Assembly (NCBI RefSeq): GCF_015207455.1
Contig: NZ_JADEWV010000042.1
Coordinates: forward strand, 1-39,797
DNA length: 39,797 nucleotides
DNA from: Microcoleus sp. LEGE 07076
GTDB lineage: Bacteria > Cyanobacteriota > Cyanobacteriia > Cyanobacteriales > Microcoleaceae
Direction: 5' to 3'
Shown here: positions 1 to 7,805 of the stretch, piece after piece
Position numbering within the stretch: position 1 is the stretch's first letter
Layout of the letters: each line of letters starts with the position of its first letter
Program-made: the position numbers and the translations under genes
The notes under the pieces: generated by a model
Database searches by the model: none
Told to the model about the DNA's origin: nothing
What the model saw: the letters and a program-made list of their open reading frames with translations, nothing else

Positions 1-411
1 CTAAATTTTAGATCAAAAGTTCCCGATTTACAATATGTTCAGCGCTTGGCATCTCTCTCGGTGTTGGCGTGATATATTGAGTTTGTTCGATCGACCGTTT
101 CGGTTTTTTTGACACCTAACTGTTGCTGCTGGGCGGGAAACTCTACTGCCAAAAGACAGAGGTGCTTGCCGGATGTCGCTGCGCCACAGTTTCAATTTGC
201 GATCGCCATCCTCCCGCAACTCAAAAATCAAATTACCCAGAGGTAAAGTTAGATCGTTTTGTTGCAGGAGCGAAACCAAGTTACAAGTTATAATTTGGGG
301 AATTGAAGCTAAAAACAGGGTCGCGGATTTACAGTCAAAAAGCCATCGGACAAAATTTCAGATTGGGTGCAGTTGGCGGATAATTAGAGAGGAACTTTGT
401 AGGAACTGCTG
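1..411. other. Intergenic region upstream of the L,D-transpeptidase gene
   Basis: No gene is recognised here. A minus-strand frame is open from about 363 down to 28. Its middle part (about 279-170) has protein-like composition, but it has no ATG start, no recognisable motif and drifts into arginine-rich translation, so it is at best a gene remnant. One HIP1-like GCGATCGC lies near 210. Confidence 0.4.
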
Positions 412-435
412 GTGAGGAGTTTAGCGAACAAACAA

Positions 436-1074
436 ATGGTGAACAGCAAATTTTTATTTAACAAGTTAATCGTCCTGAGTTTGAGTGCAGCGGCGCTGTC
501 TGTAGCCCTACAGCAGCGGGCGACAGCTCAATCTGTTGGTAGTAATGCAAGCAATAGGGATGTCGCCCCGCAGCGCTCAAAATCCGAGGCAAAATTGCCG
601 AATCTCCCAGCCCCAGAACTGCCGCCCCTAGGGGAACCGTTTCGGTATATTCCCCAGGAACCAAAAGCTCCAGAAAATCCAGTTGAGGAAGTGCGTTTAG
701 TGCTGAGATTGCGAGAACGCCGCGTCTATGTTTACCGCAAAAATAAGGTGCAAGCGAGTTTCCCGGTTGCTGTGGGGAAACAGGGCTGGGAAACTCCCAC
801 GGGCAGCTTTAAAGTCATGCAAATGATTAAAGATCCAGTTTGGGAGCATCCTTGGACGGGAGAACTTGTGCCGGCCGGGCCAGACAATCCGCTGGGGACT
901 AGGTGGATCGGGTTTTGGACGGATGGCAAGAATGTCATCGGTTTTCACGGGACTCCGACTCTAGACTCGATCGGGCGAGCTGCTTCTCACGGTTGTGTGA
1001 GAATGTTCGACAAAGATGCCCAAGCTTTATTTGAGAAAGTCGCAGTTGGCACGCCGGTGATAGTCGAGAAGTAA
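436..1074 (+). CDS. L,D-transpeptidase (YkuD family), exported
   Basis: Periplasmic peptidoglycan enzyme that forms 3-3 cross-links or attaches proteins to peptidoglycan via a catalytic cysteine. The C-terminal part (about residues 77-211) carries the YkuD signature: GFHGT followed by SHGCVRM, with the catalytic Cys at about residue 187. The N-terminus has a basic start, a hydrophobic stretch and AxA-type residues (RATAQ), so it is probably a signal peptide, followed by a Pro-rich linker. I chose the ATG at 436; an in-frame GTG at 412 would add eight residues and cannot be excluded. It is single-gene and convergent with the TPR gene. The family call is firm; the exact cross-linking role is inferred. 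Confidence 0.9.
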   Translation: MVNSKFLFNKLIVLSLSAAALSVALQQRATAQSVGSNASNRDVAPQRSKSEAKLPNLPAPELPPLGEPFRYIPQEPKAPENPVEEVRLVLRLRERRVYVYRKNKVQASFPVAVGKQGWETPTGSFKVMQMIKDPVWEHPWTGELVPAGPDNPLGTRWIGFWTDGKNVIGFHGTPTLDSIGRAASHGCVRMFDKDAQALFEKVAVGTPVIVEK

Positions 1075-1097
1075 TTAGGTTTGTAGTAAAGTAATTA

Positions 1098-1158
1098 GGT
1101 TTGTAGTCAGGACTTGAGTCCTCAGAAAATAAAGAACTAAAATCCTCACTACAAACCT
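1098..1158. repeat. Interspersed inverted repeat (GTTTGTAGTNAGGACT family), possible terminator
   Basis: Left arm 1098-1116 and right arm 1140-1158 are near-perfect reverse complements (AGGTTTGTAGT-AGGA core), with a nested AGGACTTGAGTCCT palindrome inside. A short direct repeat of GTAATTAGGTTTGTAGT precedes it. It sits between two convergent genes, so the transcript hairpin may act as a bidirectional terminator. Related copies are at 3117-3173, inside the carbamoyltransferase gene at 19550-19617, and partly in the 130-bp repeats near 25325. Confidence 0.7.
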
Positions 1159-1165
1159 AGATTGT

Positions 1166-3034
1166 TCAAATAGATTGTTGGTATTTTTCGAGCAACTCGG
1201 GGATGTAATCGTAGCCATCGACACCGATCGCCGGAATGATATTCGAGCGACTTTTTGCCAAAGATTCTTTAAAAGCTTCCGGCCCCATTTGTCCCCGCAA
1301 AATTGTCAGCAAACCAGCCGATTGACGCCACTCAGCCGCCCCAATTTGCTCCAAAGTATACATCCCCAAACAGCCAGCAAATATCGCTTGTTCTAGTTCG
1401 TTCATGCTGTAATAAGCTTGAGCCAAATAAGCCAAATTCAGACCTTGGAGATACAAATCGCCCGAAAATTGGGCAGCTTGCCAACCTTCGAACAAATACT
1501 CGATCGCACCAGCCGGATTTTCCAGAGCAATTTTAGCAATTCCGAGGCTGCTAGAGCAAAAAGCTTGACTTTGGCGATCGCCCAATTTTTGTGACAGCGA
1601 TAAACCTTGCTCCAAATAGCCGATCGCACTTTCATACACCTCCGGTTCCACATCCTCCAACTGCCGCGCTTGAAACACCTCGCTATAACCCAAATTAGCT
1701 AAAGCATTAGCCTCGCCTTGCCGCTCACCCGCTTGTCGTGCCAAAATTAAAGCCCGCTGACTGTAATTAATTGCTTCCTGATAGTTTTTCTGAGAAACAT
1801 AGTTGCGGCTGATGTGATTTAGATTGGCAACTTCGCAGGCTTTATCATCTTCCAGACGAGCAATTTCCAGCGCTTCTTTGTGCAGTAAGATCGATCGCTC
1901 ATACGCTCCCACAGCCCGCATCGAATAACCCAACAGCGTCAAAATTCGAGCCTTAGCTTGAGTACCTTCTACCCGTCGCAGCGGCTCATCTAAATACTCC
2001 AAAGTATGGCGCAGAGACTTGCCATCAAACGAAGCAAAAATCCCGCCGTACAGCGGAAAGTATTCTCGTTGAGAAAAAGTGCGTAAAATTTGCAGGGTTA
2101 CTTGAAAACAAGCATTTGCCAACTGTTCGCCACTTTTTGTAGAATTGTTAAACCCGCTGGCCAACTGACTCCAAATTACCGAAAAAGTAATGTAAGTAGA
2201 AATTGAAGCTTTCGTTGACACTTTGGAATCGTAAACTTGCTTGTCAAACCATGTCGCCAAAGCCCGTTGCAAGCACTGCAAAATAATCGCTAATTCCACC
2301 AAAGCGCCTAACTCTAAACTCGATTGTTTGGCTGCTAACTCAACTATCGATTCACCCATCGCAATTGTCTGCAAAAGAGCGTGAGGAAAAGGACTTTTCA
2401 CCTTTTTTGCCCAAAAAGCCCAAGGCCCATTTTGTTCGGGACTACCGGCAAATCCTAGCTGCTGTGGCTGATAAATCCAGCCTACAAGTTCCGGTTCCAG
2501 CCGTTGCCAAGATTCTAAACCTTTGGCAATCCCAGCGGTGATTTGCTGCAAGTCTCGCTCGGTTTCGGGATTGGAAGTTTGCAGCATTTGTTGGTGCAGG
2601 GATTTTGCTAATTGCTGCAATTGATCCAGAGTCAGGGGAAGTTCTTTGTTGGGATCGATTACTTGGAATAATGTCAGGAGACGGGTGTTAGATTCGGCAG
2701 TAAGGATTTGTTGGATGGCAGAGGCGATCGCACTGGAAACTCGGTTGTCTTTTTGCCAGCGTTCCCATTCTCCTTGGATGGTTTTTAGCGCTCTGAGGGT
2801 GCGATTTGCTTTGGCTTGCTTGATTTCGTCTTTTTCATTTTTGAGCAGGTTTTCCGTGGCATCCAGGCGTTCTCCGAAACAGCGTTCAAAAATTTCGCCG
2901 GTACCAGTGCCGATGTCTTGCACCAGCATTTGATATACTTGTTCTTTGGAGCGAATTTGACCCTTGAGGGTGATTTCGACAATTTTGTCGATCAGGGCTA
3001 AGTAGCGATCGCGCAGTGAGGTAGATTCTGGCAT
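1166..3034 (-). CDS. Tetratricopeptide repeat protein
   Basis: A 622-residue soluble protein with no signal peptide or membrane segment. The C-terminal half (about residues 360-590) holds at least four TPR-like helical pairs, with the usual Ala/Gly/Tyr spacing (for example LGYSMRAVGAYERSI, NYQEAINYSQRAL, GYLEQGLSLSQKLGD). The N-terminal 330 residues are helical and charged and I do not recognise a domain there. TPRs mediate protein-protein contacts; no enzymatic motif is visible and the partner is unknown. The ATG at 3034 is the first start of the frame. It is flanked on both sides by copies of the same inverted repeat family and is not part of an operon. Confidence 0.85.
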   Translation of the reverse strand: MPESTSLRDRYLALIDKIVEITLKGQIRSKEQVYQMLVQDIGTGTGEIFERCFGERLDATENLLKNEKDEIKQAKANRTLRALKTIQGEWERWQKDNRVSSAIASAIQQILTAESNTRLLTLFQVIDPNKELPLTLDQLQQLAKSLHQQMLQTSNPETERDLQQITAGIAKGLESWQRLEPELVGWIYQPQQLGFAGSPEQNGPWAFWAKKVKSPFPHALLQTIAMGESIVELAAKQSSLELGALVELAIILQCLQRALATWFDKQVYDSKVSTKASISTYITFSVIWSQLASGFNNSTKSGEQLANACFQVTLQILRTFSQREYFPLYGGIFASFDGKSLRHTLEYLDEPLRRVEGTQAKARILTLLGYSMRAVGAYERSILLHKEALEIARLEDDKACEVANLNHISRNYVSQKNYQEAINYSQRALILARQAGERQGEANALANLGYSEVFQARQLEDVEPEVYESAIGYLEQGLSLSQKLGDRQSQAFCSSSLGIAKIALENPAGAIEYLFEGWQAAQFSGDLYLQGLNLAYLAQAYYSMNELEQAIFAGCLGMYTLEQIGAAEWRQSAGLLTILRGQMGPEAFKESLAKSRSNIIPAIGVDGYDYIPELLEKYQQSI

Positions 3035-3116
3035 AAGTAAATTTTAGTTAATAACTTTTTATTGAGATCGCTTGCAGCATTTGAGGCTACTATTTCATCT
3101 TACAGTTTAAAAAAAT

Positions 3117-3173
3117 GTTTGTAGTGAGGACTTTAGTCACCAGCAGTTAAAGACTCAAGTCCTCATTACCAAC
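3117..3173. repeat. Interspersed inverted repeat (GTTTGTAGTNAGGACT family)
   Basis: Arms 3117-3133 (GTTTGTAGTGAGGACTT) and 3157-3173 (AAGTCCTCATTACCAAC) are imperfect reverse complements. This is a second copy of the element at 1098-1158, in the gap between the TPR gene and the Uma2 gene. Confidence 0.7.
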
Positions 3174-3216
3174 TAATTTTATTTTTGGATGACAGAGAAA
3201 GTCCCATTATTTAATT

Positions 3217-4005
3217 TTACAGCTCATCGGGATTAATGCCCATTGCTCGGAGGCGATCGGCCAATTGATTTGCCCGCTGTCTTTCAATTTCAGCTTGCTG
3301 TCTTTCAAACTCGGCTCGTTGGCTTTCCAATTGAGCTCGTTGTCTCTCAAATTCTTCAGGAGTCAGAATCAAGTTCCCATTAAGATCATACCACCGCAGC
3401 CACAACCTTTCATTTTGCAAAAAACAACCTTGCCACAAACCCAAACTTAACTCTATTTCCGGTATCCAGAATCGAGAACCTGTTAACACTTGTTCGCGGT
3501 AACGGTTGCCAATTAACCGAAATACTCTCAATTGATTGTTGTATTTGCTAAACACAAAGTAATAAGGAATCTTCAAAATCCTCTCGTAAACCTGCCACTT
3601 AGTCGGAGGTTTGTTTGGTTCTGATTCTGTCAGCCCCAAATCTTCATTCTCCGTACCAGGTGACAGAAACTCGATCGCAATTAAAGGATTGACTGCTTCG
3701 TCCCAAATCACGTAACTTTGGCGCAAGTCTCTGTCTTGGTAAAATCTGGAAACGCCGACAACCAAATACCAATCGGGTCTTTTGTACCAATTGGGATGGT
3801 TGGAGTCGTAATATAAATTGAGATCGCTGGCCGAAAATGTGCGATCGGCTGGATAATTAGGAGGAATGCAGCTAGCGGACAAAAGTTGTGCTTGCCACTG
3901 ATGATATTCGTCCGGCAAACCGGGTTCCTCCGGGTCTTCACTAGGTAGATCGTACATCGTCGGCAACGCTTTTGCTTGGGAAGATTGCGAATCTGGTATG
4001 TACAT
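3217..4005 (-). CDS. Uma2 family protein (DUF820, PD-(D/E)XK-like endonuclease fold)
   Basis: Member of the Uma2/DUF820 family, very numerous in cyanobacteria. The fold is that of a restriction-endonuclease-like nuclease, but cellular function is unproven. Family features visible are the W-YLVVGV strand, PLIAIEFLSPGTENEDLG and the KWQVYERILKIPYYFVF block, then a C-terminal charged coiled coil built of repeated ER/Q-rich heptads ending LRAMGINPDEL, which is the usual Uma2 ending. I start it at ATG 4005 (262 residues). The frame stays open upstream to 4182, but that extension is translated heptanucleotide repeat (VNSQQST units) plus part of a MITE-like element and is unlikely to be conserved protein. 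Confidence 0.85.
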   Translation of the reverse strand: MYIPDSQSSQAKALPTMYDLPSEDPEEPGLPDEYHQWQAQLLSASCIPPNYPADRTFSASDLNLYYDSNHPNWYKRPDWYLVVGVSRFYQDRDLRQSYVIWDEAVNPLIAIEFLSPGTENEDLGLTESEPNKPPTKWQVYERILKIPYYFVFSKYNNQLRVFRLIGNRYREQVLTGSRFWIPEIELSLGLWQGCFLQNERLWLRWYDLNGNLILTPEEFERQRAQLESQRAEFERQQAEIERQRANQLADRLRAMGINPDEL

Positions 4006-4059
4006 TGTTATACAATTATCCCTGCGAGATGTGACATCAATTCCGGTTTTACCGTCAAG

Positions 4060-4133
4060 TGACTGTTGACTGTTGACTGTTGATTGTTGACTGTTGACTG
4101 TTGACTGTTGACTGTTAACTGTTAACTGTTGAC
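4060..4133. repeat. Heptanucleotide tandem repeat (STRR, TGACTGT unit)
   Basis: About ten consecutive units of a 7-bp repeat (TGACTGT, with TGATTGT and TAACTGT variants). This is a cyanobacterial short tandemly repeated repetitive sequence. Read on the minus strand it is open in the frame of the Uma2 gene and gives repeated VNSQQST. Confidence 0.9.
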
Positions 4134-4157
4134 TCGACTTTACGCCCGACGATGGTA

Positions 4158-4370
4158 ATACCAATTTTTGATGAGGCTGCATAGAGTCTGAACCCCTTAA
4201 CCAAGGGCGGGTACGGGGGCACCGCCCCTACATTCGGGGGGCACAAGATTCTGCTCAAAGTCCCCCTTCTTAAGGACAAGATTCTGCTCAAAGTCCCCCT
4301 TCTTTCCCCCCTTGGGGGGTGGGGGATTTAGGGGGGTCGAGATATCTGCAACGACCAATTAAATTAGTAT
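4158..4370. mobile_element. MITE-like element, copy A
   Basis: Starts ATACCAATTTTTGATGAGGC and ends with a sequence whose reverse complement is ATACTAATTTAATTGGTCG, so the ends are imperfect terminal inverted repeats of about 40 bp that run into C-rich/G-rich arms. The interior has a tandem duplicated unit (ACAAGATTCTGCTCAAAGTC, twice within 4245-4305) and a GGGCGGG...CCGCCCCTAC hairpin. There is no coding capacity. Copy B at 5241-5387 has the same ends in the same orientation. Confidence 0.65.
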
Positions 4371-4383
4371 AACGGATTTCAGA

Positions 4384-5109
4384 TTAAGGAGATACGGGCA
4401 CTGCGGTAATTGTTCTATTATAGCGCGATGCGATCTCTTGTGGCAGAAAATCAGTATCTTTTGCACCGGGAATCTTGGCTAAATAACAATCACGAACTGC
4501 GAGCATAAAACCTTTAATTGCCTCTGGCGCATTTTGAAAGTCGGCATCTATTAGAAAATCGCGCCACTTACTTTCATTGTTATCATAATTCTCGACTAAA
4601 TGCAGCCCTGCTAAATACTCGGCTACGGGGTCAAGTACAAAGCGGACATTCTCTTGGCTGGGAAGATTTGTTTGCAGGAGGTGGAGTTTTTCTTCGAGAT
4701 AGTTGAGGCGTTGCTCTGCATTTTGTGAACTTAAGATAGATAACGCATTGATGGCATCTTTAATCTTGGTGCTAGCGGGTCGATAAGTTAGTTTCAAGCA
4801 TTCCCAAGCCAGCAATTGAGCATCTTCATAAACGGTGCGATTTGTCAATTTATGCTCGGTCACATCCCGGTTGAGTTCCTTCAAATACGCCAGCATCAAA
4901 TCTGGTATGTTTTGAGGTAGTTTTTCATCTTTGATTCCTTCCATTTTAGCGATTAATACATCTGCGTAGAGTTTGGCAAACAATACAGTTGTACTTCTGC
5001 CTTGAATTCTGATTTCCTCTAAAAGTTTAGCCAAATCGCCGCAGACATAATGAAATTGCGAACCCTGGAAAAGATGCAGTTTCCCTAGCTTCTCCAAGTA
5101 TTTTTCCAT
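4384..5109 (-). pseudogene. C-terminal fragment of a NACHT/STAND-type NTPase
   Basis: The 241 residues resemble the helical region downstream of the NTPase domain of large cyanobacterial NACHT proteins: a HLFQGSQFHYVCGDLAKLLEE block, then LAWECLKLTYRP, and FVLDPVAEYLAGLHLVENY followed by EAIKGFMLAVRDC. No Walker A or Walker B motif is present, so the catalytic part is missing. Upstream, a frame shifted by +1 (5242-5027) stays open and may be more debris. Copy B of the MITE-like element sits immediately upstream and copy A immediately downstream, so the gene was probably cut by recombination or insertion. It could still be expressed as a stand-alone protein from ATG 5109. The family assignment is from memory of motif patterns and is moderate. 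Confidence 0.55.
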
Positions 5110-5240
5110 AAAATCGATCGTGCTTCGTCATGGGCCAGAATCCTTGTATTAGATGAGCCGTCTCAGCCATTTGAATAATTGTATCTACATTCTCATCAAA
5201 TTGGTTTCCAGAGTTCGGGCGATCTAAATTTTTGCTGGTC

Positions 5241-5387
5241 ATACCAATTTTTTATGAGGCTGCATATATCTCGATCCCCCCGGCGCCCCCCTTAATAAGG
5301 GGGGGACAAGATTCCGATCAAAGTCCCCCTTTTTAAGGGGGATGCGAGGGGGATCGAGATATATGCAACGACCCATTAAATTTGTAT
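5241..5387. mobile_element. MITE-like element, copy B
   Basis: A 147-bp element with terminal inverted repeats of about 40 bp. A 20-bp core, TGCATATATCTCGATCCCCC (5261-5280), is perfectly matched by its reverse complement at 5348-5367, and the outer ends ATACCAATTT / AAATTTGTAT also pair. The interior holds CCCCCCTTAATAAGGGGGGG and the ACAAGATTC-GATCAAAGTC unit seen in copy A. There is no open frame of note. No clear target-site duplication was found. The rest of the 5110-5471 gap holds nothing else recognisable. Confidence 0.75.
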
Positions 5388-5471
5388 CAGCGGTGAAATC
5401 GATCGCCCTAAATACTGCTTAAAAAGCGGGAGTTTAAGAACATTCCTGTTCCCTGCTTCAAAAGTAATTCT

Positions 5472-5720
5472 TTACGTGTAACTCTTGCTGGGGATTTGAA
5501 TATATGAATCCGGCATTTCATTCTCTTGGTGAATAGCAAAGAAACGACGCTCAATTTCTTTGAGAACCGCTGCATCATAATAAATCATCCCACAATCAAG
5601 ACAAATCTCAACAGGCGTGTTAGGCACTAGCAAGTATTTACCTTGATGGCTGTAAAGGTAATTGATTCTACGTTCCTCATAGCGGTTACTACCGCAAGTA
5701 TTGCATCGAATTTCTCGCAT
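5472..5720 (-). CDS. YgiT-type zinc-finger protein (MqsA-like antitoxin N-domain)
   Basis: An 82-residue protein with CNTCG near the N-terminus and CLDCG about 32 residues later, the two CxxC knuckles of the YgiT/MqsA zinc-binding domain, followed by helix-forming residues (AAVLKEIERRFFAIHQE). In this family the protein is usually the antitoxin of a pair, alone or with a C-terminal DNA-binding part; here the DNA-binding HTH is absent. It lies four bases after the stop of the DUF4258 gene and its ribosome-binding site (AGAGGA) lies in the end of that gene, so the two are translated together. Confidence 0.85.
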   Translation of the reverse strand: MREIRCNTCGSNRYEERRINYLYSHQGKYLLVPNTPVEICLDCGMIYYDAAVLKEIERRFFAIHQENEMPDSYIQIPSKSYT

Positions 5721-5724
5721 GGGT

Positions 5725-6024
5725 CTATCCTCTGGTTCTAGGGTTAATAAAATTTGCGGGACTGGGAATATATACAGTTACAATTGCTACTCTTTCACCG
5801 CGCCAACCACAGACTATATGAATAGGAATCTCACCTGTATAACCTAATATTAGACAACTTTCACCTCGACCAGTGTTAGGATATTGCTCAAGAACCTCTC
5901 CGTTGAGTAAAGCTTCCTCAACCTGAGTAAAGGTTAAGCCATCAGCCTGACGTTCGATATCTCCATGAGCTGTATAAACATATAAATTTTGGCTAACTTT
6001 TGCTTGAATTTCCTCTGCTTCCAT
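5725..6024 (-). CDS. DUF4258 domain protein, probable toxin partner of the YgiT protein
   Basis: A 99-residue protein with the DUF4258 pattern: VYTAHGDIERQADGLTFTQVEEALLNG, then a GEVLEQYPNTGRGESCLILG strand region and IHIVCGWRGERVAIVTVY. DUF4258 proteins are commonly encoded next to YgiT-type antitoxins and are thought to be RelE/BrnT-like small toxins; activity here is inferred only from context. It is the first gene of a two-gene operon, divergent from the livG-like gene with 51 bp between the starts. Confidence 0.8.
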   Translation of the reverse strand: MEAEEIQAKVSQNLYVYTAHGDIERQADGLTFTQVEEALLNGEVLEQYPNTGRGESCLILGYTGEIPIHIVCGWRGERVAIVTVYIPSPANFINPRTRG

Positions 6025-6042
6025 TTATACTTAAGTCTAAGA

Positions 6043-6048
6043 TATAAT
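6043..6048 (+). promoter_or_regulatory. Possible -10 element (TATAAT) for the LivG-like gene
   Basis: A perfect TATAAT lies 27 bases before the ATG at 6076, in the short divergent gap. No good -35 is seen at the right distance, so support is weak. Confidence 0.3.
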
Positions 6049-6075
6049 TAGATAATCGCTATTTTAGCATATTCA

Positions 6076-6888
6076 ATGATTTCCGAACCCCTGACTCTCT
6101 CAAAAACCAATCCGGTTTTAGCCGCCCAAGGATTAACTCGTCGCTTTGGCGGTTTAATTGCCGTAAACGACGTATCTTTTACAGTTAAAAAACACGAGAT
6201 TTTTGGATTGATCGGCCCTAACGGTGCGGGCAAGACAACTCTATTTAATGTTATGACTGGATTGATACCTGCTTCTAGCGGCAATCTGATTTATCAAGAT
6301 GAAAATATTTCCCAATTGAAGCCTTATCAAATTGCGAATAAAGGTATTGCTAGAACATTTCAAAATATTCGGTTGTTTGGGGAACTTTCTGTGTTGGAGA
6401 ATGTAGCAGTCGCCCGACACATTCACAGCCGATCGCACAATCCCGTTTTATCCCTGCTAGCGGGCATATTTGCGTTGCCAGCAGCCAACGCAATGGAGCG
6501 CCAAACCCAGGATAAAGCGTTGGAATTGTTGGAATTGGTCGGATTGGGCGATCGATCGGGCGAACAAGCCAAAAACTTGCCCTACGGCGACCAAAGGCGC
6601 TTAGAAATTGCCCGCGCCTTAGCCCTAGAACCGCAAATATTGCTATTAGATGAACCAGCGGCGGGGATGAATCCCAATGAAAAGCATAAATTAAGTGAAT
6701 TTATCCGAGAAATTCGCCAAAAGTTCAATTTAACTGTAATATTGATCGAGCATCACGTACCGCTGGTGATGGGATTGTGCGATCGCATTGCCGTGCTGCA
6801 TTTTGGTCAGCTAATTGCCTTGGGAGAACCTGCGATTGTGAGGAATGACCCTGGTGTAATTGAGGCTTATTTAGGAGACGAAAAATAG
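6076..6888 (+). CDS. livG: Branched-chain/neutral amino acid ABC transporter ATPase, LivG/NatA type
   Basis: Cytoplasmic ATPase subunit that powers import of hydrophobic or neutral amino acids. Walker A GPNGAGKT is at residues 47-54. The signature region is [15 protein letters not shown] (about 168-182), the LivG-specific variant of LSGGQ. Walker B is ILLLDEP (188-194) and the switch histidine lies in EHH (225-227). The C-terminal LivG tail (VIEAYLG) is complete, and 270 residues is normal. The LivF-type partner follows after a repeat-filled gap of 179 bp. The permease and binding-protein genes are not in the window, as in cyanobacterial Nat (N-I) systems where subunits are scattered. Substrate is inferred from family. 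Confidence 0.9.
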   Translation: MISEPLTLSKTNPVLAAQGLTRRFGGLIAVNDVSFTVKKHEIFGLIGPNGAGKTTLFNVMTGLIPASSGNLIYQDENISQLKPYQIANKGIARTFQNIRLFGELSVLENVAVARHIHSRSHNPVLSLLAGIFALPAANAMERQTQDKALELLELVGLGDRSGEQAKNLPYGDQRRLEIARALALEPQILLLDEPAAGMNPNEKHKLSEFIREIRQKFNLTVILIEHHVPLVMGLCDRIAVLHFGQLIALGEPAIVRNDPGVIEAYLGDEK

Positions 6889-6939
6889 GAAATTACAAAA
6901 AAATGGGGCAATTGGAACCGGGCGATTAGAAATCGCGGC

Positions 6940-7034
6940 TACACAAACAATGTCCGCCTCCGCGGACTAAGAATAATATTGAAAAATCACATATTGTATT
7001 ATTTCTCACTGGTTCCCAGGCTCTGCCTGGGAAC
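6940..7034. repeat. Interspersed hairpin repeats between the two ABC ATPase genes
   Basis: GTCCGCCTCCGCGGAC (about 6951-6966) is a small palindrome, and GTTCCCAGGC (7012-7021) pairs perfectly with GCCTGGGAAC (7025-7034) around a 3-base loop. No poly-T tract follows, so an intrinsic terminator is not well supported. They look like interspersed repeats. Confidence 0.6.
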
Positions 7035-7067
7035 GAGCAAGATTATCAACAAATTAAGTTACAAAAT

Positions 7068-7805
7068 ATGCACAATTCCCCACCCAAAACCACCGAGAAT
7101 ATCCTTTTAGAACTCAAGAATCTTTCTGTAAACTACGGCGGAATTCAAGCCTTGCAAAATATTAATCTCACAATTAATGCAGGCGAAGTTGTCAGCCTCA
7201 TCGGTGCGAATGGTGCCGGCAAAAGTACGACACTCAGGGCTATTTCCAAAATAGTTAATCTTCAGCAAGGACAAATTATTTATAATGGGCGCGATATTAC
7301 CCGCCGCCAAGCCCACGAAGTTGTCAAACTCGGAATCGCCCACAGCCCAGAAGGGAGAAGGGTTTTGGCGCAGCAAACGGTGTTAACAAACTTAGAATTA
7401 GGGGCCTATGTGCGATCGGATACTGCCCAAATCAAAGCAGATTTAGAATACCAATTTAAACTATTTCCCAGGTTAGCAGAACGCCGCCATCAACTATCGG
7501 GAACCCTCAGCGGTGGGGAACAGCAAATGTTGGCGATCGCCCGCGCGCTGATGTCACGCCCAAAACTGCTACTATTAGACGAACCCAGTTTAGGCTTAGC
7601 ACCTGCGATAGTCAAAGAAATCTTTGCAATTATTCAACAATTGCGCTCCAGGGGCGTTACAATTCTCTTGGTAGAACAAAACGCCAGTTTAGCATTGCAA
7701 ATTGCCGATCGCGGTTATGTACTAGAAGCTGGTAACATTACTCTTACAGGCATGGCATCAGATTTGCTAAAAGACGATCGAGTGAGGAGGGCATACTTAG
7801 GTTGA
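7068..7805 (+). CDS. livF: Branched-chain/neutral amino acid ABC transporter ATPase, LivF/NatE type
   Basis: Second ATPase of the same transporter type. Walker A GANGAGKS is at 46-53, signature LSGGEQQMLAIARAL at about 147-160, Walker B LLLLDEP at 166-172, and the LivF-typical VEQNA (201-205) sits in place of the H-loop. The internal HSPEGRRVLAQQTVLTNLELGAY block is diagnostic of LivF rather than LivG. Length of 245 residues is slightly longer than usual because of an N-terminal extension. The stop codon overlaps the start of the EamA transporter gene by four bases. Confidence 0.9.
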   Translation: MHNSPPKTTENILLELKNLSVNYGGIQALQNINLTINAGEVVSLIGANGAGKSTTLRAISKIVNLQQGQIIYNGRDITRRQAHEVVKLGIAHSPEGRRVLAQQTVLTNLELGAYVRSDTAQIKADLEYQFKLFPRLAERRHQLSGTLSGGEQQMLAIARALMSRPKLLLLDEPSLGLAPAIVKEIFAIIQQLRSRGVTILLVEQNASLALQIADRGYVLEAGNITLTGMASDLLKDDRVRRAYLG

